Origin: Virgibacillus_R byunsanensis
GTDB taxonomy: Bacteria > Bacillota > Bacilli > Bacillales > Amphibacillaceae
DNA length: 64,000 bases
Direction: 5' to 3'
Assembly (NCBI RefSeq): GCF_042675965.1
Contig: NZ_JBHTKJ010000001.1
Coordinates: 62,001 to 126,000, forward strand
The translations under genes were made by a program, and so were the position numbers. This document shows, piece after piece, positions 1-8,392 of this stretch. Below the pieces are notes generated by a model. It was not told the DNA's origin and ran no database searches. It saw nothing but the letters and a program-made list of their open reading frames with translations. How positions within the stretch are numbered: the stretch's first letter is position 1; every line of letters starts with the position of its first letter.

Positions 1-27
1 TGCAAAAAATACTAGTTTCTTCATCAT
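1..27 (-). CDS. Partial 5' end of a secreted or membrane protein, possibly SpoIIR
   Basis: Only the first codons lie in the window. A G-rich ribosome site (GGGGGTAAGGA) is followed by two adjacent ATG codons and a start like MMKKLVFFA, which looks like the beginning of a signal peptide. In B. subtilis spoIIR lies downstream of prfA-prmC on the same strand and encodes a secreted signalling protein, so SpoIIR is the best guess. The identity rests on gene order alone. Confidence 0.35.
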
Positions 28-181
28 TCCTTACCCCCGTTTGCTTTGATTTACAAACAGTATGGGCAGGGTATGACTATTTTAAACTAGTATTCTAGTA
101 TTTTTTTATAATTGGTAAAAGAACGTAACGGTAAGTAGCTGCAGCAACATAAAATCATAATAACAAAGTCCAATCCTTTTA

Positions 182-1048
182 TTATACTAGTTCTGCTGAG
201 ACGATACGGTCCTTTTTGTTAATATCCTGACTAATTGTAACCCTGCTGTTGGGGTATATCTTTTTCAAAAGTGTGGAAACAGATTCACCTTGTTCGAAAC
301 CTATTTCAAATGCTGCGTGACTATAAGGTTTTACTACATCCGGAAGATCGGCAATAATTTGCTGATAGGCAGCTAATCCGTTTTCTTCAGCAAATAAAGC
401 AAGTTCAGGGTCGAAGGTTTTTACGGTATCAGCGAGTGAGGGTTCATCTGCTCTAGCGATATACGGTGGATTCGACACGATCCAGTCCGCTGTTATCCTA
501 TGTTTGATAACTGGTTTTAAAAAATCGCCTTGTAAAAAATGAACGCTCGCGCCTAGGCTTGCTGCATTATTTTTTGCCGTATCAAGGGCTTTTTCAGATA
601 TATCGGTAGCATAAACAGTAGCATTTTTTAATTCGAGTGCAAGGGTGATCGCAATAACCCCACTTCCCGTACCAATATCAACAATCGTTACTGGTTGGTC
701 TGGGTTGTTTTGCAAAGTTGACTCGATAACGAACTGTACAAGCTCTTCTGTCTCCGGTCTTGGAATTAGTACATTTTCGTTTACGTGAAACTTTCGTCCA
801 TAAAAGTATTCATATCCAGTGATGTGTTGAACGGGTTTTCCAGTTTCAGCATGTGTTTTAATCGCTTCTTCAAATTGTTGTTGAACAGATGCTGAGACTC
901 GCTCACGCATCATAGTGAAAAAGGTCGATCTGGACACATCTAAATAATGCTGCAATAGAACCTCAGCTACCTTCGTTTCCCGGTTATGCTTTTCTAAAAA
1001 AAGAGAAGCCCATTCGAGGACTTCATACTGTTTCATTGATTCATCCAT
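182..1048 (-). CDS. prmC: Release factor glutamine N5-methyltransferase PrmC (HemK)
   Basis: SAM-dependent methyltransferase that methylates the glutamine of the GGQ motif in release factors. The sequence shows an N-terminal helical substrate-binding domain, the glycine-rich SAM motif (VDIGTGSG) and the diagnostic NPPY motif near residue 190. I start at the ATG at 1048, preceded by GGTGA inside the end of prfA. A more upstream in-frame ATG would overlap prfA by about 80 bp and adds unconserved residues; a further ATG at 1036 (MKQYEVLEW) is also possible. It is translationally coupled to prfA, its substrate. Confidence 0.93.
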   Translation of the reverse strand: MDESMKQYEVLEWASLFLEKHNRETKVAEVLLQHYLDVSRSTFFTMMRERVSASVQQQFEEAIKTHAETGKPVQHITGYEYFYGRKFHVNENVLIPRPETEELVQFVIESTLQNNPDQPVTIVDIGTGSGVIAITLALELKNATVYATDISEKALDTAKNNAASLGASVHFLQGDFLKPVIKHRITADWIVSNPPYIARADEPSLADTVKTFDPELALFAEENGLAAYQQIIADLPDVVKPYSHAAFEIGFEQGESVSTLLKKIYPNSRVTISQDINKKDRIVSAELV

Positions 1049-1049
1049 T

Positions 1050-2120
1050 TTATTCACCAATTTGCTCCATTTTTTTCGTCTGTTCTTCCATAAGCAATGC
1101 ATCGATAAAGTCATCCAAATTACCTTCAATAATTTGATCCAGCTTTTGAATCGTTAAGCCAATACGGTGATCGGTTACACGATTTTGCGGGAAATTGTAC
1201 GTACGGATTCGCTCAGAACGGTCACCGGTACCAACAGCTGACTTTCTGTTTTCATCATATTCCGCTTGTACTTCTCGCTGAAATTTATCGTACACACGAG
1301 CACGTAGAACTTTCATTGCTTTTTCTTTATTTTTAATCTGTGATTTCTCATCCTGACACGATACTACAACACCTGTTGGATCATGCGTAAGGCGGACAGC
1401 AGACATAGTCGTGTTAACACTTTGCCCACCAGGTCCACTAGAGGCGAACGTATCTACACGTATATCTTTCTCATGAATATCAATTTCTACTTCTTCTGCT
1501 TCAGGCAAAACAGCTACAGTTGCCGTTGACGTATGGATTCTGCCGCCAGATTCTGTTTCTGGAACGCGCTGCACACGGTGGGCACCATTTTCATACTTCA
1601 GCTTCGAGTAAGCTCCTGTACCGTTGATCATAAAGATGATTTCTTTATAGCCGCCAACCCCTGTGGAGCTAGCTTCAATAACCTCAGTTTTCCAACCATA
1701 TTTCTCTGCAACACGAGAATACATACGGTATAAATCCCCAGCAAATAACGCTGCCTCATCTCCACCTGCTGCTCCACGAATCTCCATAATAACGTTCTTG
1801 TCATCATTTGGATCCTTTGGTAAAAGAAGAACTCTCATTTTTTCCTCAAGCTCTTCCTTACTCTCTGAAAGCTCGGCAACTTCAGCTTTGACCATTTCAT
1901 ACATATCATCATCAAGCTTATCGTCGTACATTTCTTTTGCATCTTTTAACTGTGTATTAACATCTTTATATTCACGGTAAGCCTGAACAACATCTTCCAA
2001 GCCCGCCTGTTCCTTCGAATAGTCACGTAATTTAGCCGTATCACTAATAATTTCAGGATCACTAAGCAATTCATTTAACTTATCATAACGGTCTTCAAGC
2101 GTTTGTAAACGATCTAACAC
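1050..2120 (-). CDS. prfA: Peptide chain release factor 1
   Basis: Recognises UAA and UAG codons and triggers peptide release on the ribosome. The catalytic GGQ motif is present (SSGPGGQSVN, near residue 230) with a typical class I release factor domain order and length. An upstream GTG would add MTV, but the family starts MLDRL, and GTG at 2120 reads MLDRLQ with AGAGGTG about six bases upstream, so I start there. A strong sigma-A promoter lies about 40 bp upstream. It is followed at once by prmC, which modifies its glutamine. Confidence 0.95.
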   Translation of the reverse strand: MLDRLQTLEDRYDKLNELLSDPEIISDTAKLRDYSKEQAGLEDVVQAYREYKDVNTQLKDAKEMYDDKLDDDMYEMVKAEVAELSESKEELEEKMRVLLLPKDPNDDKNVIMEIRGAAGGDEAALFAGDLYRMYSRVAEKYGWKTEVIEASSTGVGGYKEIIFMINGTGAYSKLKYENGAHRVQRVPETESGGRIHTSTATVAVLPEAEEVEIDIHEKDIRVDTFASSGPGGQSVNTTMSAVRLTHDPTGVVVSCQDEKSQIKNKEKAMKVLRARVYDKFQREVQAEYDENRKSAVGTGDRSERIRTYNFPQNRVTDHRIGLTIQKLDQIIEGNLDDFIDALLMEEQTKKMEQIGE

Positions 2121-2150
2121 CACGGTCACCTCTTTCTAATTAACAGTATA

Positions 2151-2179
2151 ATTATAGTATACTAACGTGAAGAGGTCAA
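2151..2179 (-). promoter_or_regulatory. Sigma-A promoter of prfA
   Basis: On the minus strand TTGACC (-35) is separated by exactly 17 bp from TATAAT (-10), about 30 bp upstream of the prfA start. This near-consensus match makes prfA-prmC independent of the NERD gene and tdk. Confidence 0.75.
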
Positions 2180-2334
2180 AATTATTTGTGTGTTGGGGGT
2201 ATTGTTGGTTGGTTTCATTGGATGTGGTTGATTTTCTGCGGAGGCAGAAAATCTTCGTTATGAATGGGTTGGTGTGGGGCAGTTTATCAGCGAATTTGCG
2301 GGTTTATCGTGTTTGGAACAGGCCCGCGATATCG

Positions 2335-2448
2335 ATTCCGCGTTTTTATTCATTATTCCGCGTTTTCACTCTGTTATTCCGTGTTTGAAGATGATAATTC
2401 CGCGTTTTGGCAGTTTATTCCGCGTTTCTGATGATTTATTCCGCATTT
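2335..2448 (+). repeat. 21-bp period array (a): ATTCCGCGTTT core, six units
   Basis: ATTCCG(C/T)G/ATTT cores begin at 2335, 2355, 2376, 2397, 2417 and 2438, so the period is 20 or 21 bp. The spacers between cores are AT-rich and not conserved. More decayed units may extend to about 2285. The array fills the space between the NERD stop codon and the prfA promoter. No gene is seen in 2121-2451; the reading frames over it are products of the repeat. Confidence 0.85.
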
Positions 2449-2451
2449 GCA

Positions 2452-3423
2452 TTATTTATGATGTAATTCCAGCTTATAATAGCAGTTTTTGGTTGTTCCA
2501 ATACAACTGTACTTCTCTTTTAGTAAAATTCTCCTTATCACGTCTGGACAATCGACTCCCAATAATTCTCTCGCCTCACGATTTGTTATTGTGTCGCTTA
2601 TTATTAATTTATGGTCATGAAAAGCTCTCACATGTGCATTCTTTGACATATGATGACAACTTCGACATACCCACTTCCCATGCTGCCAGTCCATTGGTAC
2701 CGCGGCGCATTTTGGACAAAAGACTCCTTTTATTAATTCGTCTATAGACATGCAGTATTTTTCTAATACGTTTACTGTTCGAGGTGTATGCGCTGCAATT
2801 ATCTGTGTACTTAGCTCATGAAGCTGTTCCATAGTTAATCGTGGAGTATTATATTTTTCATTCATATCCTGGATTCTAAATAGAAGTTGATTATTACGAA
2901 TAATAGCTTCTGGAATAGGTTTATCTGGAGAGATAGATTTGATAATTGTACTTGAAGATGTGAAAACGACATAATAGTCAATGGGAATATTGATAATTCC
3001 GTTACTGCTGAGCCACTCCTGCAACCGGTACCTTTGCAAATTCACCTGGGAGACAGGATTCGGCAGGCCTTCTTCTTTACCATCGTCACCGATTCTAACT
3101 ACCTGGTCTTCCCCATCAAATAGTACGGTCCCATACCAGTTCTTTGCTTCTACTATAAGAAAGTAACACATGGAAAGAACTAGTGTATCTATCTGAAAGT
3201 AGCCATTTTTGTCTTTGATTCGTATATCATGAAGTATAAGATAATCGTTATCACTTAAAAAGCTTAACGGAAATTCTAAATCCTTTTCTCCTTTCACGCC
3301 ACTCCTTCTCTTTTTATAATCTAATTCTATGAAACTCTTAGCTTGATGATGAGCTGGTGTTCTCCCATATAGTGCCTCCAATTGCCATAGTAAAATTGAT
3401 TCTTCACGGTGTTGAGCGATCAT
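2452..3423 (-). CDS. NERD-domain protein with C-terminal zinc ribbon
   Basis: A 323-residue protein with a nuclease-related (NERD) domain. The central segment has the restriction-endonuclease-like pattern: an Asp in QIDTLVLS, then VEAKNWYG. Next comes a zinc ribbon (CPKC then CRSC, around residues 236-258) and a C-terminal helical segment. NERD proteins are proposed to act on DNA but few have known roles. AGGAGG lies before the ATG. The gene sits between tdk and prfA, which are neighbours in B. subtilis, so it looks like an accessory insertion. Confidence 0.8.
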   Translation of the reverse strand: MIAQHREESILLWQLEALYGRTPAHHQAKSFIELDYKKRRSGVKGEKDLEFPLSFLSDNDYLILHDIRIKDKNGYFQIDTLVLSMCYFLIVEAKNWYGTVLFDGEDQVVRIGDDGKEEGLPNPVSQVNLQRYRLQEWLSSNGIINIPIDYYVVFTSSSTIIKSISPDKPIPEAIIRNNQLLFRIQDMNEKYNTPRLTMEQLHELSTQIIAAHTPRTVNVLEKYCMSIDELIKGVFCPKCAAVPMDWQHGKWVCRSCHHMSKNAHVRAFHDHKLIISDTITNREARELLGVDCPDVIRRILLKEKYSCIGTTKNCYYKLELHHK

Positions 3424-3815
3424 AATTTATTTTCCTCCTGTGAAAAGTTTATAATTACATACTGCTAATTCTACAGGGGAAGTGAAATTCCTTCTTTTAT
3501 TGAATAATTTTAACATAATATTTCCTATTTACCGGAAGAAACCCTCTTGTTAACTGAACTCACTGTCATGCAACATTTCCAGTTATAAGCGATGAGTTAG
3601 AAGGTAAGGAGAATAAGAAGTCATTTCGTGAACCAGGTGTACTGGTTTCCAGCTCGGAATAACACTATTATGGCCGACTAATGCAATAATGGATGAATTT
3701 TCCAGTTCGCGTAGTAATATCCTCCAGCAATTTGTTCCTGCCTATTTCTGTACTGACACCCTTTACCTGTAACGTGTTCATATGTATATACACCAACTTA
3801 TCATTCTTTCTTATC
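3424..3815. other. Noncoding interval, possible decayed gene
   Basis: No intact gene is seen between the NERD gene and tdk. On the minus strand an ATG near 3782 opens a short frame (MNTLQVKGVST) that, after a shift of frame near 3700, continues as a protein-like stretch (SSIIALVGHNSVIP) to a stop near 3590. This could be a frameshifted small gene; I do not recognise a family. Confidence 0.25.
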
Positions 3816-3818
3816 TAC

Positions 3819-3842
3819 CAAAAAAGAGCGCCGGAGCACTCT
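3819..3842 (-). terminator. Intrinsic terminator of tdk
   Basis: Minus-strand hairpin AGAGTGC-tccg-GCGCTCT followed by a T run, immediately after and touching the tdk stop codon. Confidence 0.7.
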
Positions 3843-3843
3843 T

Positions 3844-4464
3844 TTATCTAGACAATTTTGATAAGGTTTTTAGTATTTGTTTACTGGGTTTGTTTGGGAC
3901 TTCATGATGGTGGCGGCATCTAGGCTCGTATGATTCGGATGCGCCGACTAGGATTACTGGGTCATCATAAGATGCTGGTTTCCCGTTAATTAGACGCTGA
4001 GTACGGCTTGCTGGTGCTGCGCATATTGGACAGATTGCGTTCAATTTTGTTACCGATTCACTTAATGCCATTAATTTTGGCATTGGCCCAAATGGCTCTC
4101 CACGAAAGTCAGTATCAAGTCCTGCGATAACCACACGGATACCTTTGTTTGCTAGCTCGTCTGCTACTGCAACAATGTTTTCATCAAAAAATTGAACTTC
4201 ATCAATTCCGATTATATCTAAGTCGTCATCAATATGTTCTAAAATTTCTTTGGAGTTCTTTACAGGACGTGCCAATGTTGTTGTGCCGTTATGGGATACG
4301 ACCGAATCTTCCGCATATCGATCATCAATTGCTGGTTTAAATACGCGTACAGATAAATTGCCAAATGTTGCTCGGCGTACACGGCGTATTAGTTCTTCTG
4401 ATTTACCAGAGAACATGCTGCCGCAAATTACTTCTACCCAACCACTTTGTTTCATAACGTACAT
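3844..4464 (-). CDS. tdk: Thymidine kinase
   Basis: Phosphorylates thymidine with ATP in the pyrimidine salvage pathway. The Walker A motif GSMFSGKS is at residues 15-22, the DEVQFFDE motif is central, and a structural zinc site is formed by CPICAAP and a later CRHHH. Length (206 aa) and the start MYVMKQSGW match the Bacillus enzyme. GGGAGAAG lies upstream of the ATG. It keeps its place downstream of rho-rpmE. Confidence 0.95.
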   Translation of the reverse strand: MYVMKQSGWVEVICGSMFSGKSEELIRRVRRATFGNLSVRVFKPAIDDRYAEDSVVSHNGTTTLARPVKNSKEILEHIDDDLDIIGIDEVQFFDENIVAVADELANKGIRVVIAGLDTDFRGEPFGPMPKLMALSESVTKLNAICPICAAPASRTQRLINGKPASYDDPVILVGASESYEPRCRHHHEVPNKPSKQILKTLSKLSR

Positions 4465-4566
4465 GAGCGGTCTTCTCCCTTCAATGGTGATATTCCATAT
4501 GTATATATATTATTTTAACATTAATATCGGCATAATTTGTTTATTTATAAGCATTTTTTAAAGTAA

Positions 4567-4602
4567 AAAAACAGGCAAAATTATAGACGTTTTGCCTGTT
4601 TT
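4567..4602. terminator. Terminator-like hairpin downstream of the L31 gene
   Basis: A 13-bp stem, AAAACAGGCAAAA paired with TTTTGCCTGTTTT, with flanking A and T runs, so it could work on either strand. It follows the tandem repeats behind rpmE2 and would stop minus-strand transcripts before tdk. Confidence 0.6.
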
Positions 4603-4650
4603 CTTCATGAGCGTGCAGGTTGAGCGCACTTTTATTTCAGCTGAGAACTT

Positions 4651-4912
4651 GTCGTTTCAGCTTTTTATCAATCCAGCTTCGACTCCTAGAAGCTGCCGTC
4701 ATAAGCAATTGAAACTTCAAGCGCTAAAACCATGCGCTTTTCAGCCCCTTGCTTATGCGTCCGCTTCTGACCAGTCGTTTCAGCTTTTTATTCAATCCAG
4801 CTTCTCTTCCCAGGGACTCGCGTCATAAGCAATTGACACTACAAACGCCAAAATCGGGCGTTTTTCGGTTCTTTGCTTATGCGGTCGTCCCTAAACGGTC
4901 AGCTCAGCTTTT
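4651..4912. repeat. Tandem repeat of about 125 bp, two units plus a partial
   Basis: Units begin with a TTTCAGCTTTTTAT-like sequence near 4654, 4777 and 4902. Each full unit holds an inverted repeat, CATAAGCAA against TTGCTTATG, around a conserved centre, so it can fold into a long hairpin. The last partial unit runs up to the rpmE2 stop codon. Similar CATAAGC...GCTTATG repeats are common between genes in Bacillaceae (family knowledge). No gene is seen in 4603-4911. Confidence 0.75.
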
Positions 4913-5157
4913 TATTTCATATTATATTTTTTCTTGAATCGGTCTACGCGGCCGCCGACTTTGTCAGCTTTTTGTTTACCTGTGTAGAATGGGTGTGAAT
5001 CTGAACTGATTTCAACACGGATTAGTGGGTATGATTTACCATCTTCCCATTCAATTGTTTCTTCTGAGCTTTGTGTTGAACCACTCATAAATTTAAAGTC
5101 TGAACTTGTATCAAGAAATACAACTTTTCTGTATTCTGGATGGATATCCTTTTTCAT
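4912..5157 (-). CDS. rpmE2: 50S ribosomal protein L31 type B (zinc-independent)
   Basis: An 81-residue L31 protein lacking the cysteines of zinc-binding L31 and carrying the insertion typical of type B. In B. subtilis the gene between rho and tdk encodes the zinc-containing form, and the type B paralogue (ytiA) lies elsewhere and is induced by zinc starvation. Here the type B form occupies the canonical place. AAGGAGTG precedes the ATG. It has its own strong promoter. Confidence 0.93.
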   Translation of the reverse strand: MKKDIHPEYRKVVFLDTSSDFKFMSGSTQSSEETIEWEDGKSYPLIRVEISSDSHPFYTGKQKADKVGGRVDRFKKKYNMK

Positions 5158-5252
5158 GTTATTACACTCCTTTTTGCCCTGAATCCTTTGGAAACAGAGT
5201 TGTTACAAGAGCCATTATAGGCACTTTACCTTTTCTAAACTCACATAGAAAG

Positions 5253-5281
5253 ATTATAACAGTGTGCGGAATTGATTGCAA
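5253..5281 (-). promoter_or_regulatory. Sigma-A promoter of rpmE2
   Basis: Minus strand TTGCAA, a 17-bp spacer and a perfect TATAAT, about 95 bp upstream of the L31 start. I see no Zur-type operator over it, in keeping with constitutive use. Confidence 0.7.
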
Positions 5282-5317
5282 TAGTATCGTGCTAATTTAT
5301 CCTACTAGCATTACGCT

Positions 5318-6598
5318 TTACCGTTTTGTACCACGTCGTTTCATATCTTCGTCCATTTGTTGGAAAAATTCTTCGTTATTTTTTGATGTCTTCAGTCTCT
5401 TTAAGAATCGATCAAGAAAATCATGTGAATCCTGCATTGTTTTACGTACTGCCCAAATTTTATCAAGATGGCTTTTTGGTACGAGCAATTCTTCTTTTCG
5501 AGTACCTGAGCGTAATATATCGATTGCCGGGAATATTCGACGTTCGGCAAGTTGTCGATCCAAGTGCAATTCCATGTTACCTGTTCCTTTGAATTCCTCA
5601 TAAATAACATCGTCCATACGTGATCCGGTATCAACTAATGCGGTTGCTAAAATGGTAAAACTACCGCCTTCTTCGATGTTTCTTGCTGCACCGAAGAATC
5701 GTTTTGGTCGGTGGAACGCTGCTGGGTCAATACCACCTGAAAGTGTACGACCACTTGGTGGGATCACTAAGTTATACGCACGTGCTAATCGAGTAATACT
5801 ATCCATTAACACGATAACGTCACGCTTGTGTTCGACTAAACGCATTGCTCGTTCTAGTACTAACTCAGATACTTTAATATGATTTTCAGGTACTTCATCA
5901 AAAGTTGAGCTAACTACATCAACATCAGGAGCTACCGAGCGTTCAATGTCTGTTACTTCCTCAGGACGCTCGTCCACTAATAAAATAATCAACTTTGCAT
6001 CTGGATGATTAGTGGAAATACTATTGGCAATCGCTGTTAAAAGCATTGTTTTTCCGGCCTTTGGAGGAGCAACAATTAAACCACGTTGACCAAATCCAAC
6101 CGGTGTCATTAAATCAATAATTCGTGTTGATAACGTTTTTGTTTCTGTTTCCAACTTCATTAAACGATCTGGATATAGAGCTGTTAGTGCTGGAAAATGA
6201 ACGCGTTCTTTCGCTGTTTCAGGGTCGTCACCATTAACAGCATCTACATGCAACAAGCCATAGTAACGCTCATTCTCTTTAGGGGGACGAACTTTACCCG
6301 ATACTTTATCGCCATTACGCAGATCGAAGCGACGAATTTGTGATGCAGAAATATAAATGTCCTCTGCACTTGGGGAATAGTTAATTGGTCGTAAAAAACC
6401 GAAGCCTTCTGAAGGAATGATTTCCAATATTCCGTCCATGAATAAAAAACCGTCTTTTTCTGCTTGACCTTTTAAAATAGAAAAAATAAGTTCCTTTTTT
6501 GTCAACTTTGCATAATAAGAGACTTTATACTCTCTTGCTAATGCATAAATTTCTTTCAATGTTAATGTCTCTAAATGAGAAATTGTTAATGCAGCCAT
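5318..6598 (-). CDS. rho: Transcription termination factor Rho
   Basis: Hexameric RNA helicase that ends transcripts and limits antisense transcription. It shows the N-terminal Rho domain, the cold-shock-like RNA-binding domain (EGFGFLRPINYSPS), the Walker A motif (APPKAGKTMLL, near residues 175-185) and the Walker B region (LIILLVDERPEE). A GTG 12 bases upstream is in frame, but ATG at 6598 has GTGGTGA well placed and gives MAALTISHLE, like the family. Order glpX-rho-rpmE-tdk matches B. subtilis. Confidence 0.95.
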   Translation of the reverse strand: MAALTISHLETLTLKEIYALAREYKVSYYAKLTKKELIFSILKGQAEKDGFLFMDGILEIIPSEGFGFLRPINYSPSAEDIYISASQIRRFDLRNGDKVSGKVRPPKENERYYGLLHVDAVNGDDPETAKERVHFPALTALYPDRLMKLETETKTLSTRIIDLMTPVGFGQRGLIVAPPKAGKTMLLTAIANSISTNHPDAKLIILLVDERPEEVTDIERSVAPDVDVVSSTFDEVPENHIKVSELVLERAMRLVEHKRDVIVLMDSITRLARAYNLVIPPSGRTLSGGIDPAAFHRPKRFFGAARNIEEGGSFTILATALVDTGSRMDDVIYEEFKGTGNMELHLDRQLAERRIFPAIDILRSGTRKEELLVPKSHLDKIWAVRKTMQDSHDFLDRFLKRLKTSKNNEEFFQQMDEDMKRRGTKR

Positions 6599-6655
6599 AA
6601 AAATCACCACGCCTATTCATTTTTACATTTTTGTATTAGTAAAGAATTTTTTCCG

Positions 6656-6743
6656 CAGGTAAGAAAGTATAAAACTTCCTTATCTACATAAGTGCAATTA
6701 GGTCATTCGCCATAAAGGCATGGCGAATGTTACGTTTTTCTAA
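6656..6743 (-). repeat. R1 dispersed structured repeat, minus orientation
   Basis: About 87 bp matching the reverse complement of the copy at 43236. It carries the CGCCAT/ATGGCG hairpin, the GCACTTATG block and the AAAGTTTTATACTTTCTTA end. It lies between rho and the glpX terminator. Confidence 0.8.
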
Positions 6744-7076
6744 AATCTGTTTTATTTTCACATTATTTAAATAAGTATTATTACAAAGTAGATTTGTGAT
6801 AGATCTATAAAATATTCTATGCCGACGTACATGATTATATTTTTGGTATGATTTTCACTTCTTAATTGAAAGGTCTGTTCGTGTAGAAATGAAGATTTGC
6901 CGGAAGCTAGAATTGAAGTTTTTAATAGAGAAAAGTGCGTAAACCTCAGGTAATAAGTATCAAAGTTTCTTTTAAATTATAATTGCCATTCTTTACTATT
7001 ATTAAACATCTACAATATTACCTTTTTCGTGTTTATTATTCAACTCTATTTTTAAAATTAATTAAATGATTAATAG
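6744..7076. other. AT-rich noncoding interval between glpX and rho
   Basis: About 330 bp of AT-rich DNA with no gene, conserved motif or tandem repeat that I can identify. It should hold the rho promoter on the minus strand, but no candidate stands out. Confidence 0.5.
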
Positions 7077-7114
7077 AGAAAGGAAGTCACGAGCAGTGGC
7101 GACTTCCTTTCTTA
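7077..7114 (-). terminator. Intrinsic terminator of glpX
   Basis: An 11-bp perfect stem, GAAAGGAAGTC with GACTTCCTTTC, directly after glpX. Confidence 0.75.
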
Positions 7115-7124
7115 TCTAATTTCA

Positions 7125-8093
7125 TTACGGATTCATAACAAGATTTGGTTTTTTCTTTAAGCTATGTTCACCATCGATAAAGCGGACGGTTCCACTTTTA
7201 GCACGCATAACAACTGTTTGTGTAGTTCCCTTAGTACCTTTAAATTGTACGCCTTTTAGAAGCTCACCATCGGTTACACCGGTAGCTGCGAAAATGGCGT
7301 CGTCACCACTGCAGAAGTCATCCATGTAAAATACTTTATTTATATCTGGAATACCCATTTTTTTACAACGCTCTGTTTCTTCGTCATTGGATGGGATAAG
7401 TTTTCCTTGGATTTCGCCACCTAAACATTTCAATGCTACGGCAGAAATTACACCCTCTGGAGCACCACCAATTCCAAATAAAATATCCACGCCAGTGTCA
7501 TCGAATGCTGTATTGATTGCTGCAGCTACGTCACCATCTGGAATAAGTTTGATTCTTGCGCCTGCTTGACGAATTTCTTCCACTAATTCCGCATGACGAG
7601 GACGATCTAATACAACCGCAACCAAGTCTTCGATGTCTTTATTTTTAGCTTTTGCTACTGCTTTTAGATTGTCGAGTGTTGAGGCGTTAATATCAACTTT
7701 ACCAATTGCTTCTGGACCAACTGCAATTTTTTGCATATACATATCTGGCGCATGTAAAAGTGTCTTTTCATCAGCAATCGCAATAACTGCTAATGCATTC
7801 CATGTACCTTGAGCAACAATGTTCGTTCCCTCTAAAGGATCAACCGCTACATCAACTCCTGGACCAACACCTGTTCCAAGTTTTTCACCAATATAGAGCA
7901 TTGGTGCTTCATCCATTTCACCTTCACCTATAACTACTGTACCTTGCATTGGAATTGTATCAAACACATCACGCATAGCGGATGTTGCTGCATCATCAGC
8001 CTCTTCCTTTTTTCCTCGACCCATCCAGCGAGCTGAGGATAAAGCAGCTGCCTCTGTAACACGTACTAATTCCATCGTTAAACTTCTTTCCAT
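7125..8093 (-). CDS. glpX: Class II fructose-1,6-bisphosphatase
   Basis: Hydrolyses fructose 1,6-bisphosphate to fructose 6-phosphate in gluconeogenesis. The signature segments IGEGEMDEAP and DPLEGTN give the metal and phosphate ligands; the protein is full length at 322 aa and begins MERSLTMELVRVTEAAA like its homologues. GGAGAGGG precedes the ATG. It lies with murA2, transaldolase and fbaA as in B. subtilis, so three neighbouring genes act in central sugar-phosphate metabolism. Confidence 0.94.
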   Translation of the reverse strand: MERSLTMELVRVTEAAALSSARWMGRGKKEEADDAATSAMRDVFDTIPMQGTVVIGEGEMDEAPMLYIGEKLGTGVGPGVDVAVDPLEGTNIVAQGTWNALAVIAIADEKTLLHAPDMYMQKIAVGPEAIGKVDINASTLDNLKAVAKAKNKDIEDLVAVVLDRPRHAELVEEIRQAGARIKLIPDGDVAAAINTAFDDTGVDILFGIGGAPEGVISAVALKCLGGEIQGKLIPSNDEETERCKKMGIPDINKVFYMDDFCSGDDAIFAATGVTDGELLKGVQFKGTKGTTQTVVMRAKSGTVRFIDGEHSLKKKPNLVMNP

Positions 8094-8289
8094 ATTTTCC
8101 CTCTCCTTTTTTGTATAAATACCCTCATCCCAAAGAAGATATATATGTAAAGCAGAGAGTACTCATGTTTCAACCACGTTCAGCTGACGTACTAGTATTG
8201 ATGACGCCGCAGGATAAGGAAATTCCCCCTGAAAAAGCATCGGACGCAGAAAAAGTGCTTTTCTTTTTCAAGGACGTGGCGTTTTCATC

Positions 8290-8388
8290 GGCCAGTGCCC
8301 AACGTCGACATACCCTTATGAAGGGGCATGTTTCTTATATCGCCAACGGTCCAGGCCATACGTCGCTTAACGGGCGCTTCTGCTTTTG
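8290..8388 (-). repeat. R3 dispersed repeat, minus orientation
   Basis: Read on the minus strand it begins ACAAAAGCAGAAGCGCCCGT, then GCGACGTATGG and GAAACATGCCCCTTC, and matches blocks of the copy at 16158-16480. It abuts the murA2 stop. The rest of 8094-8289 contains no gene that I can support. Confidence 0.7.
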
Positions 8389-8392
8389 TATT

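Noticed and set aside
2274..2747. Plus-strand frame of 157 codons over the array and the NERD end
   Set aside because: No ribosome site; it spans a tandem repeat and the antisense of a well-supported gene.
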